NCBI GenBank assembly: GCA_002402125.1
Contig: NVVG01000237.1
Span: forward strand, 1 to 6,202
DNA length: 6,202 nucleotides
Direction of reading: 5' to 3'
Source: Moraxellaceae bacterium
GTDB lineage: Bacteria > Pseudomonadota > Gammaproteobacteria > Pseudomonadales > Ketobacteraceae
Shown here piece after piece: positions 1-5,252 of this stretch; position 1 is the stretch's first letter, and every line of letters starts with the position of its first letter. The notes beneath the pieces were generated by a model. It was not told where the DNA came from, did not search any database, and saw nothing but the letters and a program-made list of their open reading frames with translations. The position numbers and the translations under genes were made by a program.

Positions 1-72
1 CCCATTCCGCTACGCTACATTCTTGCATAAAACCGCCCCATTTTTTAAATCGGGTTATCATGGGCGTTATGA
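1..72 (+). other. attC: attC site 1 (right part only)
   Basis: Only the loop and right arm of this site are inside the window. The segment with GCATAA near 24-29, the right arm around 34-50 and the closing GTTATCATGGGCGTTATG at about 54-71 match the same parts of attC sites 2, 3 and 7. The crossover falls after G66. The left arm must lie before base 1, so pairing cannot be checked. Confidence 0.8.
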
Positions 73-86
73 ACTTAAGGAACAAT

Positions 87-605
87 ATGGAATTTGAAGT
101 TAATATTGATGTTAAAGATTACAAGTCCTTTCTCAAGGCATTTCAAAACTATGTTCGTACTGGAAATTACAATAAGACTGGTTTAAACAAATCTAGAGTT
201 ATGACTCTTGCTTTTGGTATGGCCGTTGGGATTGTGCCTGTCATCGCATTTAAGCTATTTGGTCAAAAGCTACATTGGCCAAGTATGGTTTCTGGCGGTG
301 TATTGATCTTATTTTTTGTTCTTTATTACTCTCATGAAGCCCAAATTAAAATGATGCCTAAGCATAATGGAGTATTAGTGGGAAAACATATTTTTAATTT
401 CTCTGATTCAGGTGTCATTGATATAGGTTCGCTTTACGAAACCAAAGCGAGTTGGCAAGCATTTGTTTCGTTTCAAGAAACTGAACAGCACTTTTTCCTA
501 CTAATGGATACTTGTATAGGTTATATAATTCCGAAAAGCCAATTGTCGTCAGAACAACAAGAAAAAGAGTTCAGAGTATTAGTACAGAGTAAGATAAATG
601 CATAA
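87..605 (+). CDS. YcxB-like family membrane protein (cassette 1)
   Basis: A 172-residue protein. I start it at ATG 87 because AAGG at 77-80 sits six bases upstream. An earlier in-frame ATG at 60 lies inside the attC right end and has no ribosome site. Two hydrophobic helices lie at about residues 38-57 (around FGMAVGIVPVIAF) and 66-82 (around GGVLILFFVLYY). The C-terminal half (about 95-165) has the pattern G-x-H-x-F-x-F-S, then W-x-x-F-x-S-F-x-E-T, then F-x-L-x-M and IIPKSQL, which matches the YcxB-like C-terminal domain known from small membrane proteins of unknown function in many bacteria. The soluble domain should sit in the cytoplasm beside the hairpin. The TAA stop falls in the left core of attC 2, so the cassette is tightly packed. 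Only 20 bases separate the crossover from the start, so it likely relies on an upstream promoter. The family call is from memory of the pattern; the role is unknown. Confidence 0.8.
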   Translation: MEFEVNIDVKDYKSFLKAFQNYVRTGNYNKTGLNKSRVMTLAFGMAVGIVPVIAFKLFGQKLHWPSMVSGGVLILFFVLYYSHEAQIKMMPKHNGVLVGKHIFNFSDSGVIDIGSLYETKASWQAFVSFQETEQHFFLLMDTCIGYIIPKSQLSSEQQEKEFRVLVQSKINA

Positions 606-720
606 CTAGTCGATCAACGTGGAATGTTAATACTTGTGCACCTTTATGCCCATTACACTGCGTTTCATTCTTGCATAAATTCGCCCAAGTATTAACATCC
701 AGTTATCAGAGGCGTTAAAA
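600..720 (+). other. attC: attC site 2
   Basis: The left core is GCATAAC (600-606) and the right core GTTAAAA (714-720), crossover after G714. The outer stem pairs 621-636 with 686-700 (TTAATACTTG against CAAGTATTAA), and an inner stem pairs TTTATGC (643-649) with GCATAAA (673-679). The left arm has one extra A (GGAATG against CATCC), the unpaired base expected of an attC folded from the bottom strand. The site closes cassette 1. Confidence 0.92.
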
Positions 721-721
721 T

Positions 722-1117
722 TCATGTCCAGTCTTCTAGAGTTAAATCTGGAACTCTAGAAAATTCTTTTGTGTTGTTTGTTACCAGAACAGAATTTATG
801 CTTCGAGAATGTGCAGCAATCAGTAGGTCATTATTTCCAATGGTATTGCCATTTCCTTTTAATAGTGCGCGTATATACCCATAATGCCGAGCAGCCTCTT
901 CATCCCAAGGATCAATTAGAAGCTTTTGGGTGAAGTCTTCAAGTTGTCCCCATCGCGGCTCCTGGAGATGTGCATCGCCATTTTCGATTCCAAAGCAAAG
1001 CTCTCCGAATGTCACTGACGAGATGCAAATATTTTTAATAGCTTTGAACTTCCTTCTAACGTTCTCAGGTCGATTTTTCAAAACATAAATACAGGTGTTG
1101 GTATCAAGCATATACAT
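722..1117 (-). CDS. vapC: VapC toxin, PIN-domain ribonuclease (cassette 2)
   Basis: A 131-residue PIN-domain endoribonuclease, the toxin of a type II toxin-antitoxin pair. The fold's acidic residues are visible: D5 in MLDTN, E39 in SVTFGELCFG and D97 in GNNDLLIAAHS, followed by the TNNTKEF motif at 113-119 that replaces the fourth acid in this subgroup. The ending around L-x-L-E-D-W also matches the VapC/MvpT subgroup of Shigella and Salmonella, which is known to cut initiator tRNA in the anticodon loop; applying that target here is inference. Its ATG shares one base with the stop of the antitoxin gene (TAATG), so the two are translationally coupled. It runs against the cassette array and its stop lies only a few bases inside the cassette. 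Length is normal and no inactivating change is seen. Confidence 0.95.
   Translation of the reverse strand: MYMLDTNTCIYVLKNRPENVRRKFKAIKNICISSVTFGELCFGIENGDAHLQEPRWGQLEDFTQKLLIDPWDEEAARHYGYIRALLKGNGNTIGNNDLLIAAHSRSINSVLVTNNTKEFSRVPDLTLEDWT
734..761. repeat. 10-bp perfect inverted repeat in the 3' end of vapC
   Basis: TTCTAGAGTT (734-743) and AACTCTAGAA (752-761) are exact reverse complements around an eight-base loop. In the plus direction the hairpin is followed by AATTCTTTT, so it resembles a weak intrinsic terminator for transcripts entering the cassette from the left. It sits within coding sequence for the last residues of VapC. Confidence 0.7.
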
Positions 1118-1350
1118 TAAAAGAAATCCCTTTCTTGTGGTTGTTCGTCATCTCGCTGATTTAGGAAATCGTCACCGAAAGCTGACGTCTGATTAAAGAA
1201 GTCGTCCCACGACGATTTCTTGGGTGATATAACAATGTCCTCACCCTGTCTGCGAACATAAACTTCATCGCAGTTAAATCTGTATTCTTTGGGCAGCCTT
1301 ACAGCTTGGCTTCGACCGTTCATGAATATTTTTGCAGTATGTGAAATCAT
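1117..1350 (-). CDS. vapB: VapB antitoxin, AbrB-type DNA-binding protein (cassette 2)
   Basis: A 77-residue antitoxin placed directly before its toxin gene, overlapping it by one base. The N-terminal half (about residues 4-50) is a swapped-hairpin AbrB/MazE-type DNA-binding domain, seen in AKIFMNGRSQAVRLPKEYRF and the following E-V-Y-V-R-R-Q-G-E-D-I-V-I-S-P strand pattern. The C-terminal tail (about 48-77) with W-D-D-F-F and the end Q-x-x-Q-E-R-D-F-F is the toxin-binding arm, and closely follows the ending of the MvpA/VapB subgroup. It should bind and block VapC and, with it, repress its own promoter. AGG about nine bases before ATG 1350 is a modest ribosome site. The leader upstream carries palindromic operator-like sequence. 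The gene looks complete. Confidence 0.93.
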   Translation of the reverse strand: MISHTAKIFMNGRSQAVRLPKEYRFNCDEVYVRRQGEDIVISPKKSSWDDFFNQTSAFGDDFLNQRDDEQPQERDFF

Positions 1351-1370
1351 TGTGGAATACCTGCGTAGAT

Positions 1371-1394
1371 GATATATACCGAGCAGTATATACT
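1371..1394 (-). promoter_or_regulatory. Probable vapBC operator/promoter
   Basis: Twenty to forty-five bases before vapB there is a perfect palindrome AGTATATACT (1385-1394) and a second related block GATATATACC (1371-1380), with about one helical turn between them. VapBC complexes are known to bind such GTATAC-like palindromes in their own promoters. Read on the minus strand the palindrome contains TATACT, a good -10 hexamer, but no clear -35 is seen at the right distance. The assignment is inferred from position and symmetry. Confidence 0.55.
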
Positions 1395-1660
1395 ACTTTG
1401 ATGGTTTCTTGGAGTAATCGGAGCGCTTTGATTAAGGTTTGTTGTATCTAGGGTATTGAATGGTGGACGTAAGTTTTTGAAATTATTAGACATAGTTGTA
1501 TTTTAAGAGATTGAGTGTTCCGAGTACATGCCGAAGCTTAAATATTACCCCACTTTGAGATGGCGATTTGGCTGTTCTAACTCTTTGATTTCAATGGTAA
1601 AAGAGGCGATAGTTGGGTATCTATATACAGGTATCTCGGCATAGCGGATTTAGGTGAATT
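1395..1660. other. Non-coding part of cassette 2
   Basis: About 265 bases between the vapB operator and attC 3 have no reading frame I can support on either strand. The only structure noted is GTATC-TATATAC-AGGTATC at about 1618-1635, resembling the vapB operator sequence in its GTAT/ATAC content. The rest may be vapB leader or decayed sequence. Confidence 0.4.
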
Positions 1661-1782
1661 CTTTAACGAACCGATCAACGTGGAATGGGTAATACTTGGG
1701 CGCCTTTATGCCCAATCCGTTTCACTTCATTCTTGCACAAATTCGCCCAAGTATTACCATCCAGTTATCAGGGGCGTTAAAA
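1661..1782 (+). other. attC: attC site 3
   Basis: The left core is CTTTAAC (1661-1667) and the right core GTTAAAA (1776-1782), crossover after G1776. The stem pairs 1682-1702 with 1744-1762 (GTAATACTTGGGCG against CGCCCAAGTATTAC). Two extra bases in the left arm (A in GGAATG and one G) are unpaired. It is very like attC 2 and attC 7. It closes the vapBC cassette 2, and its right core supplies the stop codon of the next, opposite-facing vapC gene. Confidence 0.92.
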
Positions 1783-2181
1783 CTTCATACCAAGTACCGA
1801 GATTAGTCCGAGTTTCTCAGCAAAAGGTTCAAAGTTTCGATCCAAAAATAGTAGAGGGAGCTGGTTTTCAATGCAAAACGTAGCGATAATTACGTCGGTC
1901 GCCCGTCTGATTGTGATTCCCCCCTTTCGTAGAACTCTATAATTTTCAGCGCACTTTATTGCCATGTCTAGACCGAACATCTCGTATTGATCTAGGGTAC
2001 TCAGTGTTTCTTTTGCCCGCTTAAAGTCCCTGTCACTTCTAAAACCTTGGAGTATCTCTAAAAATATTAAATCGCCAATAGCAACTGTGCCATCCATAAG
2101 CGCAGAATCTAGTGTATCTGTATGTAAATTATCTTTGCCATTGAAATAGTCTATCCAAACGCTGGTATCAACCAGTATCAT
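1777..2181 (-). CDS. vapC: VapC toxin, PIN-domain ribonuclease (cassette 3)
   Basis: A 134-residue PIN-domain toxin from a different subgroup than the one in cassette 2. The four acidic active-site residues are all present: D5 in MILVDTSVWIDYF, E42 in GDLIFLEILQGFRS, D96 in IRRATDVIIATFCIE and D114 in LFLDRNFEPF. The GFRS and D-x-I-I-A-T-F-C-I-E motifs are typical of VapC proteins paired with VapB_2-type antitoxins. It should cut tRNA or other structured RNA; the target is unknown. Its ATG overlaps the antitoxin stop (ATGA). The last two codons, TTT and TAA, are read from the right core of attC 3, so the stop occupies the first three bases of the cassette. The gene looks intact although its antitoxin does not. 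Confidence 0.94.
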   Translation of the reverse strand: MILVDTSVWIDYFNGKDNLHTDTLDSALMDGTVAIGDLIFLEILQGFRSDRDFKRAKETLSTLDQYEMFGLDMAIKCAENYRVLRKGGITIRRATDVIIATFCIENQLPLLFLDRNFEPFAEKLGLISVLGMKF

Positions 2182-2339
2182 TTGCCTCCCCTCATTTCGT
2201 CTAGATCACCTTCCCAATTAAGTTTCCCTCGTAGTTTTCGAATGGCTTGTTGTTGGTTCTGCCGGACAAGTAATTTAAGTCCTTGCTCTACGGCTTCTTT
2301 TTTTGTGCCCAGTCCTGTGGCTTTAAGAGCATCAGCCAT
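2178..2339 (-). pseudogene. vapB: VapB antitoxin lacking its N-terminus (cassette 3)
   Basis: Translation of the minus strand gives 53 residues from MADALKATGLGTKKEAVEQG through Q-x-x-A-I-R-K-L-R-G-K to the end WEGDLDEMRGGK, the helices and toxin-binding tail of a VapB_2 (ribbon-helix-helix type) antitoxin. The stop overlaps the vapC start by ATGA, the usual coupled arrangement. Family members normally have about 10-14 more N-terminal residues forming the DNA-binding beta-strand. Here the frame continues upstream through K-D-G-Q-L but meets a TGA after eleven codons, with no ATG, GTG or TTG between. ATG 2339 is the only possible start and has only a weak AAGA upstream. So the antitoxin is either a shortened protein that still neutralises the toxin but cannot repress, or a broken gene. 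I found no frameshift that restores the usual start. Confidence 0.78.
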
Positions 2340-2547
2340 TAACTGGCCATCTTTTAAGCTTTTAGCTGAAAATCACGTATTTTTGGTTAAGCTGCGCTAT
2401 ATCTACAGCTGTATATTGACCAGAGGCTTAGTGTTTGTTTTATTGGAGTATATTAGGTGTATTTGATACGACAAAATCCGTGGATATGTCACAGCGTTAA
2501 ATGTCGACGCGGCGCTATATTAAGATGTTATTTAACTACCGAGAATT
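2340..2547. other. Junction between vapBC and the secreted-protein gene, no attC found
   Basis: This 208-base stretch separates the broken vapB from the plus-strand gene. A right-core-like AGCGTTAAAT lies at 2493-2502, in the correct orientation, but no inverted-repeat stem or left core pairs with the sequence before it. It may mark where a former cassette boundary was lost by deletion. No open frame or clear promoter is seen. Confidence 0.4.
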
Positions 2548-2913
2548 ATGAAAATATTCACCAAACTCATTATATTTATTACTCTGTTAATGCTTTCAAG
2601 CCAAAGTATTGCTAGTAAGTGTGGCGCAATAATATATATAGAAAATAAATTGGATAATGATGTTGATATTGTTTTGAAAAGTTTTTTTTCATCATTTTTT
2701 GGTTTTTCTCCGGAAAAAAATGATACAGAAGACTCTGATGTATTTGGCTTTAACACTAGAGTCAAAACCATTACAATCAAGGCGAGTAAAAAGGATAAAG
2801 TGGCCGTTACCTATTTTTGTGACGACCTTTGGGTAAATTATAAAGTCTTGCAGAATCAACAATCAGGGCAGATAAACTGGGAAAATGATGAGCGAGAAAT
2901 TGTTATCAAATAG
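2548..2913 (+). CDS. Secreted/periplasmic protein of unknown function (cassette 3)
   Basis: A 121-residue protein I do not recognise. It starts with a clear Sec signal peptide: Lys at 2 and 6, a hydrophobic run IIFITLLMLSS (8-18) and a small-residue cleavage region S-I-A-S at 20-23. The mature part is about 98 residues, with a Ser/Phe/Gly-rich patch (45-54), an acidic stretch (E-K-N-D-T-E-D-S-D, 56-64) and alternating beta-strand-like segments. Cys25 and Cys91 could form a disulfide in the periplasm. The ribosome site is weak (GAG four bases before ATG). It shares a cassette with the reversed vapBC pair and has no attC of its own on the left, so it may once have been a separate cassette. Base composition is very AT-rich. 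Confidence 0.75.
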   Translation: MKIFTKLIIFITLLMLSSQSIASKCGAIIYIENKLDNDVDIVLKSFFSSFFGFSPEKNDTEDSDVFGFNTRVKTITIKASKKDKVAVTYFCDDLWVNYKVLQNQQSGQINWENDEREIVIK

Positions 2914-2975
2914 GCTTAGACAGAGATTGCTATAAAATATATTAGCTAGTTGCACATCAGGCTATGGCTCCGACC

Positions 2976-3094
2976 CTGTAACTAGGCAGTCAACCTGAAT
3001 TAAAAAACTATGGCGCCTTTATGCTGTTACGCTGTCGCTTCACTTTAGCATAAAGTCACCCCAGTTTTTTAATCGTGTTATCACGGCGTTAAAT
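2976..3094 (+). other. attC: attC site 4
   Basis: The left core is degenerate (CTGTAAC, 2976-2982); the right core GTTAAAT at 3088-3094 is exact, crossover after G3088. GAATTAAAAAACT (2997-3009) pairs with AGTTTTTTAATC (3063-3074) leaving one extra A unpaired in the left arm, and CTTTATGC (3017-3024) pairs with GCATAAAG (3048-3055). It is a diverged member of the attC 2/3/7 family, with a different outer stem. Confidence 0.9.
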
Positions 3095-3102
3095 CACATT
3101 TA

Positions 3103-3116
3103 TACTTCTAGAAGTA
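3103..3116. promoter_or_regulatory. 14-bp palindrome before the beta-barrel gene
   Basis: TACTTCTAGAAGTA is a perfect palindrome ending 17 bases before the ATG of the outer-membrane protein gene and just before its ribosome site. The position suits a repressor operator or an mRNA hairpin. No regulator is known from the sequence. Confidence 0.4.
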
Positions 3117-3133
3117 AAAAGGAAAGATCAAAA

Positions 3134-3688
3134 ATGAAAAATTTAGTATTACTAACATTTGCACTTCTTCTTTCAGTATCAGCTCATGCAAATATTGATA
3201 ATGCTAGCTATCTAGGTATAGGCGCGGGGAATTTGTTAGTAAACAGAGGAGATATAGATAGTGATGTTATATTGGGTAAAGATTTTATTTTAGGTTATAT
3301 ATTTAGCAATACAGTCTCACTTGAATTGGCTCATACAACAGGAAAAAAATCAGATGTCAAAGCCTCAATCAACGATTTTCCATTTGAAGGTGATTTGCGT
3401 CTTAAAACAACAGCGTTGTATGCAGTTTATAGAACTACAGGTCCACTATTCTATCTGTTAAAAGCCGGTATCTTGCAAGAGACAGTAGATTTGTATGTAC
3501 AGTATTGTGGGATGATAGGTGGCTCTAATACTTGTATTAGTGGAACAGAGTCGTCTCGCGATACTGGCCTATCAATAGGCGTTGGCGCAGGTTGGAGATT
3601 AGGTGACTCGATCGCGATCGAAAGTGAGTTTTCAATTATAGAGCAAGATGTTAACTATTTGTCTTTTGGGTTGAATTACAGATTTTAA
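3134..3688 (+). CDS. Small outer-membrane beta-barrel protein (cassette 4)
   Basis: A 184-residue protein with a Sec signal peptide (MKNLVLLTFALLLSVSAHA, cut after A19). The mature part has alternating hydrophobic/polar strands with glycine and aromatic residues: YLGIGAGNLL, DFILGYIF, SLELAHTTGKK, LKTTALYAVYRT, FYLLKAGILQE, GLSIGVGAGWRL, AIESEFSIIEQ, and it ends YLSFGLNYRF with a terminal Phe. That is the pattern of OmpA/OmpX-like eight-stranded barrels (OMP_b-brl group), inserted by the Bam machinery. About 165 mature residues fits eight strands. Two Cys (in Q-Y-C-G and N-T-C-I-S) lie in what should be one extracellular loop and could bond. AAGGAAAG about ten bases upstream is a good ribosome site. 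The barrel call is firm; its role (adhesion, phage or serum interaction, permeability) is unknown. Confidence 0.88.
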   Translation: MKNLVLLTFALLLSVSAHANIDNASYLGIGAGNLLVNRGDIDSDVILGKDFILGYIFSNTVSLELAHTTGKKSDVKASINDFPFEGDLRLKTTALYAVYRTTGPLFYLLKAGILQETVDLYVQYCGMIGGSNTCISGTESSRDTGLSIGVGAGWRLGDSIAIESEFSIIEQDVNYLSFGLNYRF

Positions 3689-3699
3689 GAGTATTCAAG

Positions 3700-3810
3700 T
3701 TTTTACTAGGGCATCAAAGGGAAATTAACTCCGCAGGCCGTTTTTTTCTGCCGTTGCACTTTAGCAAAAAACGGCCTGCTCCATTAATTCCCCTTATACC
3801 GGCGTTAATG
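3700..3810 (+). other. attC: attC site 5
   Basis: The left core is degenerate (TTTTTAC, 3700-3706); the right core is GTTAATG (3804-3810), crossover after G3804. GCAGGCCGTTTTTT (3733-3746) pairs perfectly with AAAAAACGGCCTGC (3766-3779), and GGGAAATTAA (3719-3728) pairs with TTAATTCCC (3784-3792) leaving one A unpaired. The loop shares CACTTTAGCA with attC 4. The site closes cassette 4. Confidence 0.9.
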
Positions 3811-3841
3811 GCTATTGTTCAATAAATGGAGTTTATAAAAA

Positions 3842-4153
3842 ATGATACGGATTATATTTTTGGTTATGATTTTTATTACAGTAAGTCCTGCACATAGCGA
3901 TAATGGAGTTCCAAATAAAGAAATAAAAAAGAAACCTAAAATTAATATTGCGTATGTAATTGCAGGAGCGTTAATTGGCGCAGCAACTATACCTTACGTT
4001 CTTGTCGATTTATCTAACTGTAATGATGGTGTCGAGTGTTTTACCCCATATTTACTTGGCATACCTTTAGGTACTTTAGGAGGTGGATACCTAGGTTATA
4101 GATTTTCTAAAGAGCTGAATAGTGAAGCTTTTACCTACCAATATAAATTTTAG
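3842..4153 (+). CDS. Small exported glycine-rich membrane protein (cassette 5)
   Basis: A 103-residue protein with no family I can name. Residues 1-19 form a signal peptide (hydrophobic IIFLVMIFITV, cleavage likely after A-H-S at 17-19). A short lysine-rich stretch follows (K-E-I-K-K-K-P-K). Then come two hydrophobic segments rich in Gly/Ala, IAYVIAGALIGAATIPYVLV and PYLLGIPLGTLGGGYLGYRF, split by a small loop with two Cys (N-C-N-D-G-V-E-C) that could form a disulfide. The glycine spacing resembles glycine-zipper membrane proteins. The end F-T-Y-Q-Y-K-F is aromatic, as in proteins handled at the outer membrane. GGAG ten bases before ATG is the ribosome site. The start is 37 bases after the crossover, leaving little room for a promoter. 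Confidence 0.75.
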   Translation: MIRIIFLVMIFITVSPAHSDNGVPNKEIKKKPKINIAYVIAGALIGAATIPYVLVDLSNCNDGVECFTPYLLGIPLGTLGGGYLGYRFSKELNSEAFTYQYKF

Positions 4154-4442
4154 TATTTTGTTCGTTACAACCGGATAATGATTGCAACATACTAATAGGT
4201 CGCAATTAACTTGTCTTCGGTTGGATGGGATTACACGTACAACGTGATTGGCGTATTCAAAAAAGAGTCGCCATCTAAAAATATGAAATGGATTCAGGTC
4301 TATTGCGCTTTACTTGTCATTTTCGGAAAAGCCCCTAAAACTAACGGATTCATGGCATTTAATAAAATGGCTTGTTCTGTTCAGTCAGAGTAAACTACAA
4401 GCATTAAAGTATGGGTTGCCGCAACTAGAACAAGCACTGCCC
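4154..4442. other. Mostly non-coding tail of cassette 5
   Basis: About 290 bases between the stop of the small membrane protein and attC 6. A frame of 60 codons beginning with TTG at 4211 and ending at 4393 (SSVGWDYTYNVIGVF at its start) is open, but has no good ribosome site or recognisable domain. It may be the remnant of a gene. An inverted repeat begins at its right end. Confidence 0.4.
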
Positions 4443-4459
4443 CTTTAACGAGGCAGTGC
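4434..4459. repeat. 8-bp inverted repeat around the left core of attC 6
   Basis: GCACTGCC (4434-4441) and GGCAGTGC (4452-4459) are exact reverse complements, with the loop CCTTTAACGA containing the left core site. The hairpin would form on the transcript end or on single-stranded DNA and would compete with normal attC folding. No U-run follows, so it is not a standard terminator. Confidence 0.6.
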
Positions 4460-4541
4460 ACTGGAAAATATACACAGGCGCGCTTTTGTGATTCGCTTCG
4501 CTCAATATCACAAAATCACTCCAGTGACCACGGCGTTAAAT
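4443..4541 (+). other. attC: attC site 6
   Basis: The left core is CTTTAAC (4443-4449) and the right core GTTAAAT (4535-4541), crossover after G4535. TTTTGTGAT (4484-4492) pairs with ATCACAAAA (4507-4515), and CACTGG (4459-4464) pairs with CCAGTG (4521-4526), with an unequal internal loop between them. At about 99 bp it is shorter than the others and belongs to a different sequence group. The site closes cassette 5. Confidence 0.85.
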
Positions 4542-4581
4542 TATAATCAAATCTATTCACAAAATGGAGAAATATTGAAGT

Positions 4582-5190
4582 ATGAAATATATAATATTTG
4601 CAATCATAGCGTTGGCTATTCAAGGGTGTTCAACGTTCCCAGCGGCAACAATCCCAATTTTGCCAACCTTAAAACCAATACCAGTAACACCTTCTAGCAC
4701 TAAGAAACTATATTTCTCTGCTGCATCTTCCAAACTTGATCATACAAGTATAGGTCAGATGAAAGTTGGCACTGTGTGTATGAACGAAAGAGAGCTTAAG
4801 TGGGGAAACTACCCGAAATATAATGATGAATTCCGCGAAAAGATAAAGGAAGCGTTTGTAAAAAATCATTACAACATATCTAATGACAATTTCGAGCTAA
4901 AAAATCAGCAAGAGGCAGAAATTCTTCTGGGCGCGAGAGTAACAAAGGTTATTGCAAATATTTGTAGTTCTAGAGATGGGACTAAGGGTGTCTCTGTTGT
5001 TTATGTAGATTGGGAAACGTACAACAAGTATACGAAGGAATCTATTGTGATAAAATCAAGTGGAAAAGGATATATACCTGAATTTAGTAGGACGGGCTAC
5101 TTGGATCTATATTCAAATGCGGTAGCCGATGCAGCAGAGAATTTAATGGCCAATGAAGAATTCCACAAAATCATAAAGAGTAACGACTAG
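4582..5190 (+). CDS. Lipoprotein of unknown function (cassette 6)
   Basis: A 202-residue protein with a lipoprotein signal: Lys2, hydrophobic IIFAIIALAI and the lipobox I-Q-G-C with Cys16 as the lipidated residue. The next residues are S-T, with no Asp at +2, so export to the outer membrane is likely by the usual sorting rule. A Pro/Thr-rich linker (about 18-40) follows. The globular part from about 42 to 195 contains HTSIGQMKVGTVCMNERELKW, a charged helix N-D-E-F-R-E-K-I-K-E-A-F, then A-E-I-L-L-G-A-R-V-T-K-V-I-A-N-I-C and V-S-V-V-Y-V-D-W-E-T-Y. The Cys residues in V-C-M and N-I-C-S may bond. The strand-helix layout recalls lipoproteins and exported proteases carrying a similar N-terminal module, but I cannot name the family. 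GGAG twelve bases and GAAG one base before ATG 4582 give a poor-to-fair ribosome site. Confidence 0.8.
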   Translation: MKYIIFAIIALAIQGCSTFPAATIPILPTLKPIPVTPSSTKKLYFSAASSKLDHTSIGQMKVGTVCMNERELKWGNYPKYNDEFREKIKEAFVKNHYNISNDNFELKNQQEAEILLGARVTKVIANICSSRDGTKGVSVVYVDWETYNKYTKESIVIKSSGKGYIPEFSRTGYLDLYSNAVADAAENLMANEEFHKIIKSND

Positions 5191-5252
5191 AAAATGGTTG
5201 TGGGCTAAGTATTTTTTGGCGTATATAGCGTCAAGGGCCATTGCGCTTCGGC

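Noticed and set aside
1680..1883. Open frame of 67 codons on the plus strand through attC 3
   Set aside because: It is read from the recombination site and then antisense to vapC; it has no ribosome site or domain.
2182..2466. 94-codon frame on the plus strand
   Set aside because: Antisense to the vapB remnant, which has clear antitoxin sequence on the other strand.
2336..2502. Possible attC between the vapB remnant and the secreted-protein gene (CATTAAC and AGCGTTAAAT)
   Set aside because: The core-like motifs are present but the 150 bases between do not form the inverted-repeat arms seen in all other sites.
2532..2780. 82-codon frame on the minus strand
   Set aside because: Antisense to the secreted-protein gene, with no recognisable features.
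3733..3779. Intrinsic terminator after the beta-barrel gene
   Set aside because: The T-run is inside the stem and no T-run follows the right arm; the hairpin is the attC 5 stem.
4211..4393. 60-codon gene beginning with TTG
   Set aside because: Rare start, no clear ribosome site and no domain; kept only as a note on the cassette 5 tail.
4488..4697. 69-codon frame on the plus strand
   Set aside because: It runs from attC 6 into the lipoprotein gene in another frame; the lipoprotein has a signal sequence and lipobox and is the better call.
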